DNA of 9,946 nucleotides from Pedosphaera sp. (lineage in GTDB: Bacteria > Verrucomicrobiota > Verrucomicrobiia > Limisphaerales > Pedosphaeraceae), in the NCBI GenBank assembly GCA_028293465.1, contig JAQGOT010000120.1, positions 1 through 9,946 of the forward strand, read 5' to 3'. The position numbers and the translations under genes are program-made. Shown piece by piece: positions 1 through 6,587 of the stretch (position 1 is the stretch's first letter; each line of letters starts with the position of its first letter). The notes under the pieces were generated by a model. It worked only from the letters and a program-made list of their open reading frames with translations. It had not been told where the DNA came from and ran no database searches.

Positions 1-156
1 GTGAAGCCGGCCAAAACCGGACAGCAAGCTGCCAGGCTAGTTCCGCCGAGATGGGGGGAGGAAGTTCCAGCGGAGAAGAAGCTGTTCAGGGATTCAGGGA
101 AGGGCCGGGAGCTGATTCAAGGTAGGAAGGAATCACCTCGCTGGGAAGCACCTGCC
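1..156. other. 3' flank of the LRR gene, no gene recognised
   Basis: This stretch lies downstream of the LRR gene's TAA stop. On the plus strand it is purine-rich. It contains a perfect 8-bp tandem repeat TTCAGGGA (85-92 and 93-100) and a near-perfect 10-bp direct repeat, GGAATCACCT (129-138) and GGAAGCACCT (144-153). A short CCGG...CCGG inverted repeat sits near the left edge. I see no convincing intrinsic terminator with a U-tract for the LRR gene. A GTG-initiated plus-strand frame is open across this stretch into position 237, but it runs antisense into the LRR gene's 3' end and has no recognisable product. Confidence 0.5.
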
Positions 157-3100
157 TTATGGAACCAAGAGGCGGTAGAATCTCCTCGTCACATTTGTTG
201 CGGTGTCGTCGGTGCAAAAACCGCCGTTCAAAGCTAGATTGGTGGAAAGCGAATTCCAGTTGATCAGATCGGCTGAAGTCTGGAGCGCGAAGGGCCGACT
301 GCCAGCCCCATAGACTGGCACGGTGACTTTACCATTCGTGGTAGTCAGTGAATCGCCGAGCACCATTTTCGGGAGCGCCGAGGAAGCGTGGATGCGGTAG
401 AAACGCCGGTCGAACAAGCCGATGTCAGCATTTGTATAACCACTCGCTTGGGACTTGCTGGTCACCACGGCCAGGTCCATCCAATCGGCCAGGTTGGAAG
501 AAGCCTGGATTGTGTATGTCCTCCCCGGAATGGTGGAAAATTCCAGAGCGATTTTATTCGGTGGCAAGAGGTGTGGTGAACCGGGCAAAATAGATGGCAG
601 GACGGTTTGCTCCAAGGTCGGGATGTAAACGCCCCGACCTTCCAGGATGGCGATCACGGTGGCGTTGCTTGACCCGGCTGCCAGGTTCAGGCCGTTTCCG
701 GAAATATCCACATAGCCAAGATTTGGCATCACCAGCAGCGGGCTCAGATCGGCAATTTCATTATTTGCAATGCTGAGAGAATACAACGCGGGCAGATTCG
801 TCAGGAAGGAAAGGTCATGGAGACCGGTGCCATCCAGTTTGAGATTCCACAAGGCAGGCAGGCCCGTGATGAGCTGGAGGTTGCTGATCAGGTTGTAGCT
901 AAGGTCGAGCGAGCCAAGGTGGACCTTGTGGCCGAGCGGATTAATGTCATGAATCCCGGTATCGCGCAGAGACAATTCAACCAGTTGGTTTAAGCCGCTG
1001 GTGAACTGGATGTTCCCGATCTGATTGCCATCGAGGAGGACATTCTGCAAATTGGTCAGCCCACCCAGCACCGAAACATCCGTCAGACGATTTCGGGAAA
1101 GATCGGCATACAAGAGGTTGATGGCCGATTCCAAGCCGTGAAGACTGCTGAGACCCAGATCTGCGGCGTACAGATATTGCAGGTAGCGCAGATCATAGAG
1201 TGTGAGCGAATCATAGGGCTTCTGCAGCATCGCTCGCAAAACCGCTTCCAAATCTGGATTATTAATTGAAACCGGGCTGTCAACCAGCACTTCGATGGTG
1301 AAGGTCACGTTCGTCGTCGCTCCCAACGGATCCGTGACTGTCACGGTGATGGCGGTCAACCCGGTCACCCCCGGCGTCGGCGTGGCAATGAGGGTGAGTT
1401 CGTTGCAAAATCCTACGAGCGCCAGACTGCCAGCGGGCACCAACGCCGGATTCGACGAGGTGGCGGAAACGCTGAGGGTGCAAGGATCCGACTCATAATC
1501 AAAAAATTGCAAGCCAATCGGATCCACGAGTTGGTTAGGTGGAATTATCTGGCTTTCGATCGGGAAGAGGGATGGGGAAGAATTGATCTGGTCGGAAACG
1601 ACATAAACTCCACGATTCTGCAAGGCCGCTAAAATCGCGATGGCCAAAGAGCCTGGCGTCAAAGCCAGATTATTCAGACGGATATCCAAAAAGTTCAAAT
1701 TGGTCATCCCTAAGAGAGGCACCAGCACTTGAACCTGGTTCTGGACCAGTTCCAAGGTTTGAAGCGCAGTTACACTCGCCAGCGGACTGATGTCCGTGAT
1801 TTGGTTGCCGTTGAGAACCAGGTGTTGCAAGGCGGGTAATCCGGCAAGCGGAGCGAGGCTGGAAATACCATTATAGCCAGCATCAATCTCAGTGAGCTTG
1901 GTCAAGGGGGACAAGAATGACAGATTCGTGATCCCGCCATTGGCGAGGTGGAGCAACGCGAGATTGGTCAGGGAAGAGATGGAGTCCACACGACTGGTGG
2001 CATTATACGAAAGCTGCAGTGATTGCAGGCGGAAGAGATTGCGCAGCACCGCAATGTTCGTGATTTGATTCAGATCAAGGTCCAAACCCGTCAGATTCGT
2101 TGCGCCCTGAAGCGCAGTGATGTCCTGAATACGGTTTTTCTCGAGGTCAAGCATGGATAAATGAGGCAGGGCCGAGGCAAAAGAGCAGTTCACCAAACCG
2201 CATTCCCGGGCGTGGAGCACCGTGAGATTGGTCAACCCCCCGATACAATCCAGGTTGGTGAAGGGGTTATGGTCCAGGTTGAGGAACTGGAGCGCGGGCA
2301 GATCGTGCAGGTTTCCACACGCAACGATGCTGTTCTGCGAAGCATCCAGATTTGTCAGCAAAGGCAGTCCGGATAACCCCGCAAGATTGGTCAGGTTGGC
2401 GGCGGAGATTTTCAGCGAGGCCAGATTGGTAAGCAAGCCCAGGGCGGAATAATCCACGATGGGATTACCGCTGACATCCAACACTTTGGTATTGTAAGCC
2501 CCTTGGATGCCGGCGAATGAACTGATGCCATAACCCGCAATCGAAAGGACCGTGAGTTGAGACAAATCATATTCCGTCAGCGAAGCGGTTGGGCGCTGGA
2601 GGTGCATCCGGATCGCGTACTCCAGTTGCCAGTCTAGAATATTTGCCGGCGTGCTCGGGACCACCGTCACATTGAACGAGGTGGAGACCGACATCCCCTT
2701 TTTCGTGGTTGCGGTTACCGTGATGGTGGCCGTGCCAGTCTTTCCCGTGAGCGGGGTGACGATCAAACCGCCTGGATAACTGTAGGACAACCCGGTGAGA
2801 TGATCATCGGGGATCAGACTCGGATTGGAGGAATGAGCGCTTAAAACCGCAGGCAGTGTATAGGAAACAACCAGATTCGGGCTGGCGCCTCCCATGCCGA
2901 TGGTTTGGTTCCCGATTGCCGAGATTGTCGGGACTTGAAACTGTGGCTGGTAGTTCACGGTTACGCCTCGTTGAACCAATATCTGGACCACACTCATGAC
3001 CTCCGAGGTGGGGGACAGGTCCAGAAAATTATTGTGCAGATCAACACGGCTCAGGTGTGGCAAGGCCAAGAGCGGAGAAATATTCGTGAGCAAGTTATCG

Positions 3101-4914
3101 GACAGGTCCAAAGCCGCAAGGCTCTGCAGATTCGTAAAGGAGGATAAATCGGCGATCTGATTATCGGAGAGCCGTAACCGGGCGGCGTTGGGACTTTGCA
3201 GCAGAGGCGCGGCATTCGAAATGGAATTCTGCTGTGCGGAGAAGAAGAAGAGATTGTGCAGTTGACCCAGGTTCGGAACGGTTACAGTGGGCAATCCGTC
3301 CATCGTCAAGGCCACCAGATTGGTCAGGCCCCCGATGGCAGTCACATTGGTCAGGCTGGTCCCGCTGATGTCCAACACCTCCAGCTTCGACAGTCCGTTG
3401 AGCGGCGCCAGGTTCTCAATCGGATTATAGGCCACATCCAATTCCTGCAATTCGCGGAGGTTGGCCAGGCTATCCAGGTCATGAGTTCCGGTAGATTCAA
3501 TGTGCAGCAGGGAAAGGTTGGTGAAAGTTCCAAGAACTGACGGATTCGTAAATTGGTTCCATCCCAAGTAGAGCTTTTGCAACTGCTTCATGCCACCGAG
3601 GGGCGCCAAATTCTGGATATGGTTGCCTTCCAGTAACAATGAGCCCAAGGCACTCACCGTCGAAAGCGAGGAGAGATTTGACACCGAGTTCCAGGAAAGA
3701 TCGAGGTAGGAAAGGTTGGTCAATCCAGCTACCGGTGAACAATCAGTGATTTGGTTGTAGTAAAGATCCAGCGAAAGCAGGTTCGAGAGGGATTGGACCC
3801 CGGCGATGCTGGAGATGTGGTTCCCGTGGCAGGATAGTCCTCGGAGATTTCCCATGTTTTGCACAAAGGCGAGATTCGTGAGGCTGTTTTGGGCAATTTC
3901 AAGACTTCGGAGTTTCCTGAGTGAGGCCAACGGCAAGGCGTTGGTGACATGGTTTCCGGAAAGCTGGAGGCTGAGCAGGTTGGTGAATGCGGACAGGGGG
4001 GAAACATCCGCAAGGTTGTTAAAGCTGAGATTCAAATTGCTCAGCAAAACGAGGGGCTGCAGCCCCGCGATGTCCGCCAATTTATTGCTGGCAAGATTCA
4101 ACTGGACCAGTTGAGTCAGGTTGGAAACAGAGGCGGAATTCGTAAGCACATTATGACTGAGATCAAGGTAGGAAAGATGTGTGAGGTTCGTCAGCAAGCT
4201 AAATTGAGCAAGGTCATTGTTGGCGAGCGAAATCCTGCTCAGGTTGGTCAGCGGGCTGAGGAAGAGGCTGTTGGTGCAGTGATTCGCGTCCATTTGCAGC
4301 GAAGTCAACTTTTGCAGGTTGGTCAGAGGGCGGGCATCGCTGATCAGGTTGCCCGAAAGGTACAGACTGACAAGGTTGCTCAAGCCGCGAAGGTCGGTGA
4401 GGTCAGTCAAGCCGTTGTTCTGCAGGTATAACGTTTGCGCCTGACGAAGGCCTTTCACCGGGGTGGCGCTGGCATATCCACACCCGCTCAACGCCACCGT
4501 TGCCAGCTTCACCAGAGACGTAACGGATGACAAGTCTGGCGTGGGGACATGGCTCAAGTCCAACCAAGCCAAATTAGTCATTCCGACTGTTGCTTGAAGG
4601 TTGGTTAAAGGGTTTTTCGGAAGGCTGAGGAGAACCAACTTGCCCAGCGTCGACAAAGGGCTGACATTCAGAAGATTATTGTTGGCGAGATACAAGGACT
4701 GCAGGTTACCCGCTCCTTCCAGGCCGGCTACGGTGGTAATGCCTCCACCGGTTGCGTTCAAAAAAACGAGCGTTTGCAGATCATTCGACGTGATGGAGCC
4801 AGTCGGCTTTGCGATTGCAATCCGTATCGCCGCTTCGAGTCCCGGGTCCAAAGCCGCATACCCCCCGATCGGCGTGATGAGGATGAGACAGATTAAAAAT
4901 TTTAATACCTTCAA
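157..4914 (-). CDS. Giant secreted leucine-rich-repeat protein with three capped LRR modules
   Basis: This encodes 1585 residues, probably a surface or extracellular binding protein of unknown ligand. The start is TTG: an in-frame TAG lies six codons upstream and no ATG occurs near the N-terminus. An AGAGAG at 4922-4927 sits 7 nt before the start. Residues 1-21 form a Sec signal peptide (K2 and K5, a hydrophobic core around 6-16, then GGYAA). Module 1 (about 22-655) has a 49-residue cap, 25 LRRs of 22 residues and a C-cap ending in RGVTV. An Ig-like domain follows (about 660-752, with SSNPSLIP). Module 2 (about 760-1105) has 12 LRRs. A second Ig-like domain follows (about 1113-1210, with SSNPALVP and Cys1145/Cys1170). 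Module 3 (about 1218-1431) has 6 LRRs. Two C-terminal modules (about 1456-1510 and 1530-1585) share the ssnLxxW...RRFYR pattern common in Verrucomicrobiota. The repeats follow the internalin-type consensus LxxLxLxxNxLtNlxPLxxLtn. I see no LPXTG, PEP-CTERM or C-terminal membrane anchor. The LRR and secretion calls are secure; the binding role is inferred. Confidence 0.93.
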   Translation of the reverse strand: MKVLKFLICLILITPIGGYAALDPGLEAAIRIAIAKPTGSITSNDLQTLVFLNATGGGITTVAGLEGAGNLQSLYLANNNLLNVSPLSTLGKLVLLSLPKNPLTNLQATVGMTNLAWLDLSHVPTPDLSSVTSLVKLATVALSGCGYASATPVKGLRQAQTLYLQNNGLTDLTDLRGLSNLVSLYLSGNLISDARPLTNLQKLTSLQMDANHCTNSLFLSPLTNLSRISLANNDLAQFSLLTNLTHLSYLDLSHNVLTNSASVSNLTQLVQLNLASNKLADIAGLQPLVLLSNLNLSFNNLADVSPLSAFTNLLSLQLSGNHVTNALPLASLRKLRSLEIAQNSLTNLAFVQNMGNLRGLSCHGNHISSIAGVQSLSNLLSLDLYYNQITDCSPVAGLTNLSYLDLSWNSVSNLSSLSTVSALGSLLLEGNHIQNLAPLGGMKQLQKLYLGWNQFTNPSVLGTFTNLSLLHIESTGTHDLDSLANLRELQELDVAYNPIENLAPLNGLSKLEVLDISGTSLTNVTAIGGLTNLVALTMDGLPTVTVPNLGQLHNLFFFSAQQNSISNAAPLLQSPNAARLRLSDNQIADLSSFTNLQSLAALDLSDNLLTNISPLLALPHLSRVDLHNNFLDLSPTSEVMSVVQILVQRGVTVNYQPQFQVPTISAIGNQTIGMGGASPNLVVSYTLPAVLSAHSSNPSLIPDDHLTGLSYSYPGGLIVTPLTGKTGTATITVTATTKKGMSVSTSFNVTVVPSTPANILDWQLEYAIRMHLQRPTASLTEYDLSQLTVLSIAGYGISSFAGIQGAYNTKVLDVSGNPIVDYSALGLLTNLASLKISAANLTNLAGLSGLPLLTNLDASQNSIVACGNLHDLPALQFLNLDHNPFTNLDCIGGLTNLTVLHARECGLVNCSFASALPHLSMLDLEKNRIQDITALQGATNLTGLDLDLNQITNIAVLRNLFRLQSLQLSYNATSRVDSISSLTNLALLHLANGGITNLSFLSPLTKLTEIDAGYNGISSLAPLAGLPALQHLVLNGNQITDISPLASVTALQTLELVQNQVQVLVPLLGMTNLNFLDIRLNNLALTPGSLAIAILAALQNRGVYVVSDQINSSPSLFPIESQIIPPNQLVDPIGLQFFDYESDPCTLSVSATSSNPALVPAGSLALVGFCNELTLIATPTPGVTGLTAITVTVTDPLGATTNVTFTIEVLVDSPVSINNPDLEAVLRAMLQKPYDSLTLYDLRYLQYLYAADLGLSSLHGLESAINLLYADLSRNRLTDVSVLGGLTNLQNVLLDGNQIGNIQFTSGLNQLVELSLRDTGIHDINPLGHKVHLGSLDLSYNLISNLQLITGLPALWNLKLDGTGLHDLSFLTNLPALYSLSIANNEIADLSPLLVMPNLGYVDISGNGLNLAAGSSNATVIAILEGRGVYIPTLEQTVLPSILPGSPHLLPPNKIALEFSTIPGRTYTIQASSNLADWMDLAVVTSKSQASGYTNADIGLFDRRFYRIHASSALPKMVLGDSLTTTNGKVTVPVYGAGSRPFALQTSADLINWNSLSTNLALNGGFCTDDTATNVTRRFYRLLVP
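721..1116 (-). repeat. LRR array of module 3: 6 coding repeats of 66 bp
   Basis: This array encodes residues 1267-1398, which is exactly 6 units of 22 residues without indels. It has a gap-free 49-residue cap before it (from about residue 1218) and a terminal LRR leading into RGVYI after it. Unlike the first two modules, it is followed by no Ig-like spacer, only a Pro-rich linker and the C-terminal RRFYR modules. Confidence 0.88.
1699..2490 (-). repeat. LRR array of module 2: 12 coding repeats of 66 bp
   Basis: This array encodes residues 809-1072, which is exactly 12 units of 22 residues without indels. It is preceded by a 49-residue cap (from about residue 760) that aligns without gaps to the cap of module 1. 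It is followed by a terminal LRR that leads into the RGVYV cap motif. Confidence 0.9.
3055..4704 (-). repeat. LRR array of module 1: 25 coding repeats of 66 bp
   Basis: This array encodes residues 71-620 of the LRR protein. When the translation is cut every 22 residues, each of 25 consecutive units starts with the LRR hydrophobic strand (usually LxxLxL), with no insertion or deletion. The units differ considerably at protein and DNA level, so the array is old rather than a recent expansion. A degenerate first LRR precedes it inside the cap, and a terminal LRR that merges into the RGVTV cap follows it. Confidence 0.9.
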
Positions 4915-5054
4915 GATATAACTCTCTGGCTAAGCGAATAGTCGGACCACCAAAGGAAGTTCAGTAAAGCCCTGGAAGCCCTGGAAGCCCTGAGGAAAAC
5001 CGTTCCCCACTCATCCGTTACGGCAAAGTACAAAAAGTACCCTTCCATTTGCAT
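4911..5054 (-). CDS. Possible 47-codon upstream ORF overlapping the LRR start
   Basis: An ATG at 5054-5052 (with a second in-frame ATG two codons later) opens a 47-codon frame. It ends in a TGA at 4913-4911 that overlaps the TTG start of the LRR gene by two bases, an arrangement that allows translational coupling. An AAGG lies 13 nt before the first ATG, which is long spacing. The peptide has hydrophobic stretches (YFLYFAV, LLNFLWW), and an in-frame 9-bp repeat gives RASRASRAL. I recognise no family. A frame this short can be open by chance, so this is only a candidate leader peptide or coupling ORF. Confidence 0.2.
   Translation of the reverse strand: MQMEGYFLYFAVTDEWGTVFLRASRASRALLNFLWWSDYSLSQRVIS
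4966..4992. repeat. Three tandem copies of a 9-bp repeat
   Basis: On the plus strand the copies read AAAGCCCTG, GAAGCCCTG and GAAGCCCTG, so the last two are identical and the first differs at one base. The array lies about 50-80 nt upstream of the LRR start. Gain or loss of a copy would keep the reading frame of the possible upstream ORF but change the leader length. Confidence 0.75.
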
Positions 5055-5079
5055 GGTTCGCTACGCACCTTAGTCCTCG

Positions 5080-5109
5080 AATATTTGGTTAATCCGCACT
5101 CTTTGTAAA
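5080..5109 (-). promoter_or_regulatory. Tentative sigma-70-like promoter for the LRR transcript
   Basis: On the minus strand, TTTACA (5109-5104, five of six matches to TTGACA) is followed after 18 nt by AATATT (5085-5080, four of six matches to TATAAT). Transcription would start near 5073, giving a leader of about 160 nt before the LRR start and about 19 nt before the possible upstream ORF. The assignment rests on consensus similarity only. Confidence 0.25.
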
Positions 5110-5118
5110 GCGAATTTT

Positions 5119-5163
5119 TGGTGCGACACGCGAAGCCAGAAGGCAGGTGAAAGCGTGGAACCA
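5119..5163. other. Two-tiered stem-loop of unknown role
   Basis: Outer pairs TGGT/ACCA (5119-5122 with 5160-5163), middle pairs CACGC/GCGTG (5127-5131 with 5153-5157) and an inner GCC/GGC hairpin with a 4-nt loop (5135-5144) stack into one structure with internal loops. If the element is transcribed with the LRR gene it would lie upstream of the tentative promoter, so it is more likely a trailer of the sugar operon or a separate RNA, if it is functional at all. I match it to no known RNA family. Confidence 0.3.
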
Positions 5164-5318
5164 TTGAAAACATTAGTTCAAACGACCCTATCACGCCTGA
5201 ACATTGCTCCTTCTTGGATAAGTACGGACTCTATACCTCGCTTTACTCCGGACAATTACGGACTAACTATTTACCCGACCCGGTAAACCCCTTGTTTGAT
5301 CCGCCAGACTAAAGTCGA

Positions 5319-5362
5319 ACATCTCCCTCTTCTGAATCTAAAAGCGCAGAGAGGGAAGATGT
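5319..5362. other. Long imperfect hairpin downstream of the sugar operon
   Basis: ACATCT (5319-5324) and CCCTC (5325-5329) pair with AGATGT (5357-5362) and GAGGG (5351-5355), with one bulged base at 5356. The stem continues by a T-A pair and then CTG/CAG (5332-5334 with 5347-5349) across a bulged T, leaving a loop of about 12 nt. No T-run follows on either strand, so it is not a classical intrinsic terminator. It could stabilise the 3' end of the upstream transcript. Confidence 0.4.
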
Positions 5363-5388
5363 GCCGAGATGGCGAATGAAGGTCGAAG

Positions 5389-5435
5389 GTTTCCACGACC
5401 AGCCAAGCCCCCGCGGGTTGGCTGATGGTGGAAAC
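5389..5435 (-). terminator. Strong hairpin just after the aminotransferase stop, possible terminator
   Basis: GTTTCCAC (5389-5396) pairs with GTGGAAAC (5428-5435), and CAGCCAA (5400-5406) pairs with TTGGCTG (5418-5424), with a short internal loop between them and a GC-rich apical loop. It begins 8 nt past the stop codon of the aminotransferase, the last gene of the sugar operon. In that gene's direction no T-tract follows. On the plus strand a TTTT does follow, but no plus-strand gene lies before it. It may therefore act as a transcript-end stabiliser or an atypical terminator. Confidence 0.45.
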
Positions 5436-5443
5436 GTTTTAGC

Positions 5444-6553
5444 TCAAGCCTTAAAGAACTGCTGAACCACAGCGGCGACGCGCTCGACCTGTGAGTCGGT
5501 CAACTCTGGATAAATCGGCAGACTCAAGCATTCGCGGGCGGCCTTCTCCGCGACCGGGAATGCACCTTCATGATATCCGAGGCCCGCGTAGCACTTTTGC
5601 ATGTGCAAGGGCACGGGATAATGCAGGGCGCAACCGACCTTGTTGGCCTCTAAATGCTTTTTAAGTTCATCGCGACGGGGATGGCGCACCACGTAGAGGT
5701 GATAGCAACTCTCGGCGTAGTCCGCTTCAAGCGGCAGTTGCAGCGGGGTATTGGCCAACAGTTTATGGTAACGATGAGCCACCCGGCGGCGCGCTTGTGT
5801 CCACGCGTCGAGGTGTTTCAACTTGACCCCCAACACCGCTCCCTGGATGCCTTCCATGCGGTAGTTGAACCCGACCTCATCATGGTAATAGCGTTGGGTC
5901 GAGCCGTGCTCGCGTAACGAGCGGGCCCGGGCGGCCAAAGCGGGATCATTGGTGACCAACGCTCCACCTTCACCGTACGCACCCAGGTTCTTGCCGGGAT
6001 AGAAACTAAAGCCTGACATCGCCCCGAACGTGCCGACCACTTTGCCGCGATACTTGGCGCCATGCGCCTGCGCCGCATCCTCCACCAAGGGGAGCTTGTG
6101 CTTGCGCCCTATGGCCAGCAGCGCATCCAGATCACACGGTTGCCCGTATAGATGCACGGGCATCAGAGCCTTCGTGCGCGGAGTGATGGCTTTCTCAACC
6201 AGTTTGGGGTCCAGGTTGAAGGTGGAATCCTCCACATCCACGTACACCGGGCGGGCGCCCACGTAGGAGATGGCCCAACTGGTGGCCACGAAGGTGCAGG
6301 GAGTCGTGATAACTTCATCGCCTTGCCCGATGTTTAACAACAACAAGGCCACATGCAGCGCGGAGGTGCCGCTGTTAAAGGCCACGGCGTGTTCAGCGCC
6401 GCAGTAACGGGCGAAATCCTTCTCAAACTGAACCACGTCCGGGCCCAGGCAGAAGGAACAGTTGTCGAGTGTCTTGGCGATGACGGCATCGATTTCCGGG
6501 CGAAGAGGCCGCATTTGTGCCGCCAAGTCGAGATAAGGAACAGGGTGATCCAT
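5444..6553 (-). CDS. DegT/DnrJ/EryC1/StrS family nucleotide-sugar aminotransferase
   Basis: A complete 369-residue PLP enzyme of normal family length, predicted to transfer an amino group from glutamate to a keto-sugar nucleotide in the cytoplasm. Visible family motifs are YLDL near the start, SGTSALH (about 61-67), the VEDAAQAHGA segment with the PLP-binding Asp159 and Gln162, the Schiff-base Lys188 in FYPGKNLGAYGEGG, and the C-terminal HYPVPLH (about 311-317) and LSLPIYPEL. The start is ATG; no clear Shine-Dalgarno precedes it, and it lies 34 nt after the dehydrogenase stop, so the two are probably co-transcribed. Next to a WbpA-like dehydrogenase, a WbpE-like role (3-amination of UDP-3-keto-GlcNAc uronic acid) is attractive. 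The sequence alone does not separate that from a dTDP- or UDP-linked 3- or 4-keto-6-deoxy sugar substrate. The family call is firm; the substrate is inferred. Confidence 0.92.
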   Translation of the reverse strand: MDHPVPYLDLAAQMRPLRPEIDAVIAKTLDNCSFCLGPDVVQFEKDFARYCGAEHAVAFNSGTSALHVALLLLNIGQGDEVITTPCTFVATSWAISYVGARPVYVDVEDSTFNLDPKLVEKAITPRTKALMPVHLYGQPCDLDALLAIGRKHKLPLVEDAAQAHGAKYRGKVVGTFGAMSGFSFYPGKNLGAYGEGGALVTNDPALAARARSLREHGSTQRYYHDEVGFNYRMEGIQGAVLGVKLKHLDAWTQARRRVAHRYHKLLANTPLQLPLEADYAESCYHLYVVRHPRRDELKKHLEANKVGCALHYPVPLHMQKCYAGLGYHEGAFPVAEKAARECLSLPIYPELTDSQVERVAAVVQQFFKA

Positions 6554-6587
6554 ATTTTAAAATTGCTTTTAGATGATTAAACCGAAC

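Larger units (their letters stand above)
4915..5443. other. Long intergenic region between the polysaccharide genes and the LRR gene
   Basis: This is 529 nt between the last sugar gene and the LRR gene. No ORF resembling a known family is visible on either strand. It contains hairpins at 5119-5163, 5319-5362 and 5389-5435, plus a shorter 6-bp stem (TTTACC/GGTAAA, 5270-5287). It also contains an 8-bp direct repeat TACGGACT (5223-5230 and 5257-5264), a tentative promoter at 5080-5109, a 9-bp tandem repeat, and a possible 47-codon ORF leading into the LRR start. The length and structure suggest that the LRR gene is transcribed separately from the sugar operon (inference). Confidence 0.6.

Noticed and set aside
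1..237. Plus-strand 78-codon open frame starting with GTG at the window edge
   Set aside because: It overlaps the 3' end of the LRR gene in antisense, no ribosome-binding site can be assessed, and the product has no recognisable domain.
3949..4431. Plus-strand 160-codon open frame, and the shorter ones at 3806-4114 and 3196-3540, inside the LRR gene
   Set aside because: They are antisense shadows. The 66-bp coding period of the LRR array keeps the opposite strand open in fixed frames and yields low-complexity QVGQ-like products with no family resemblance.
721..4704. CRISPR or other DNA-level repeat array in the LRR region
   Set aside because: The 66-bp periodicity is protein-coding, the units are highly divergent at DNA level, and there are no identical repeats with unique spacers.
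5119..5163. Cyclic-di-GMP or other known riboswitch
   Set aside because: The stem arrangement superficially suggests an aptamer, but the conserved loop sequences of known classes are not present, and its position is upstream of the tentative promoter.
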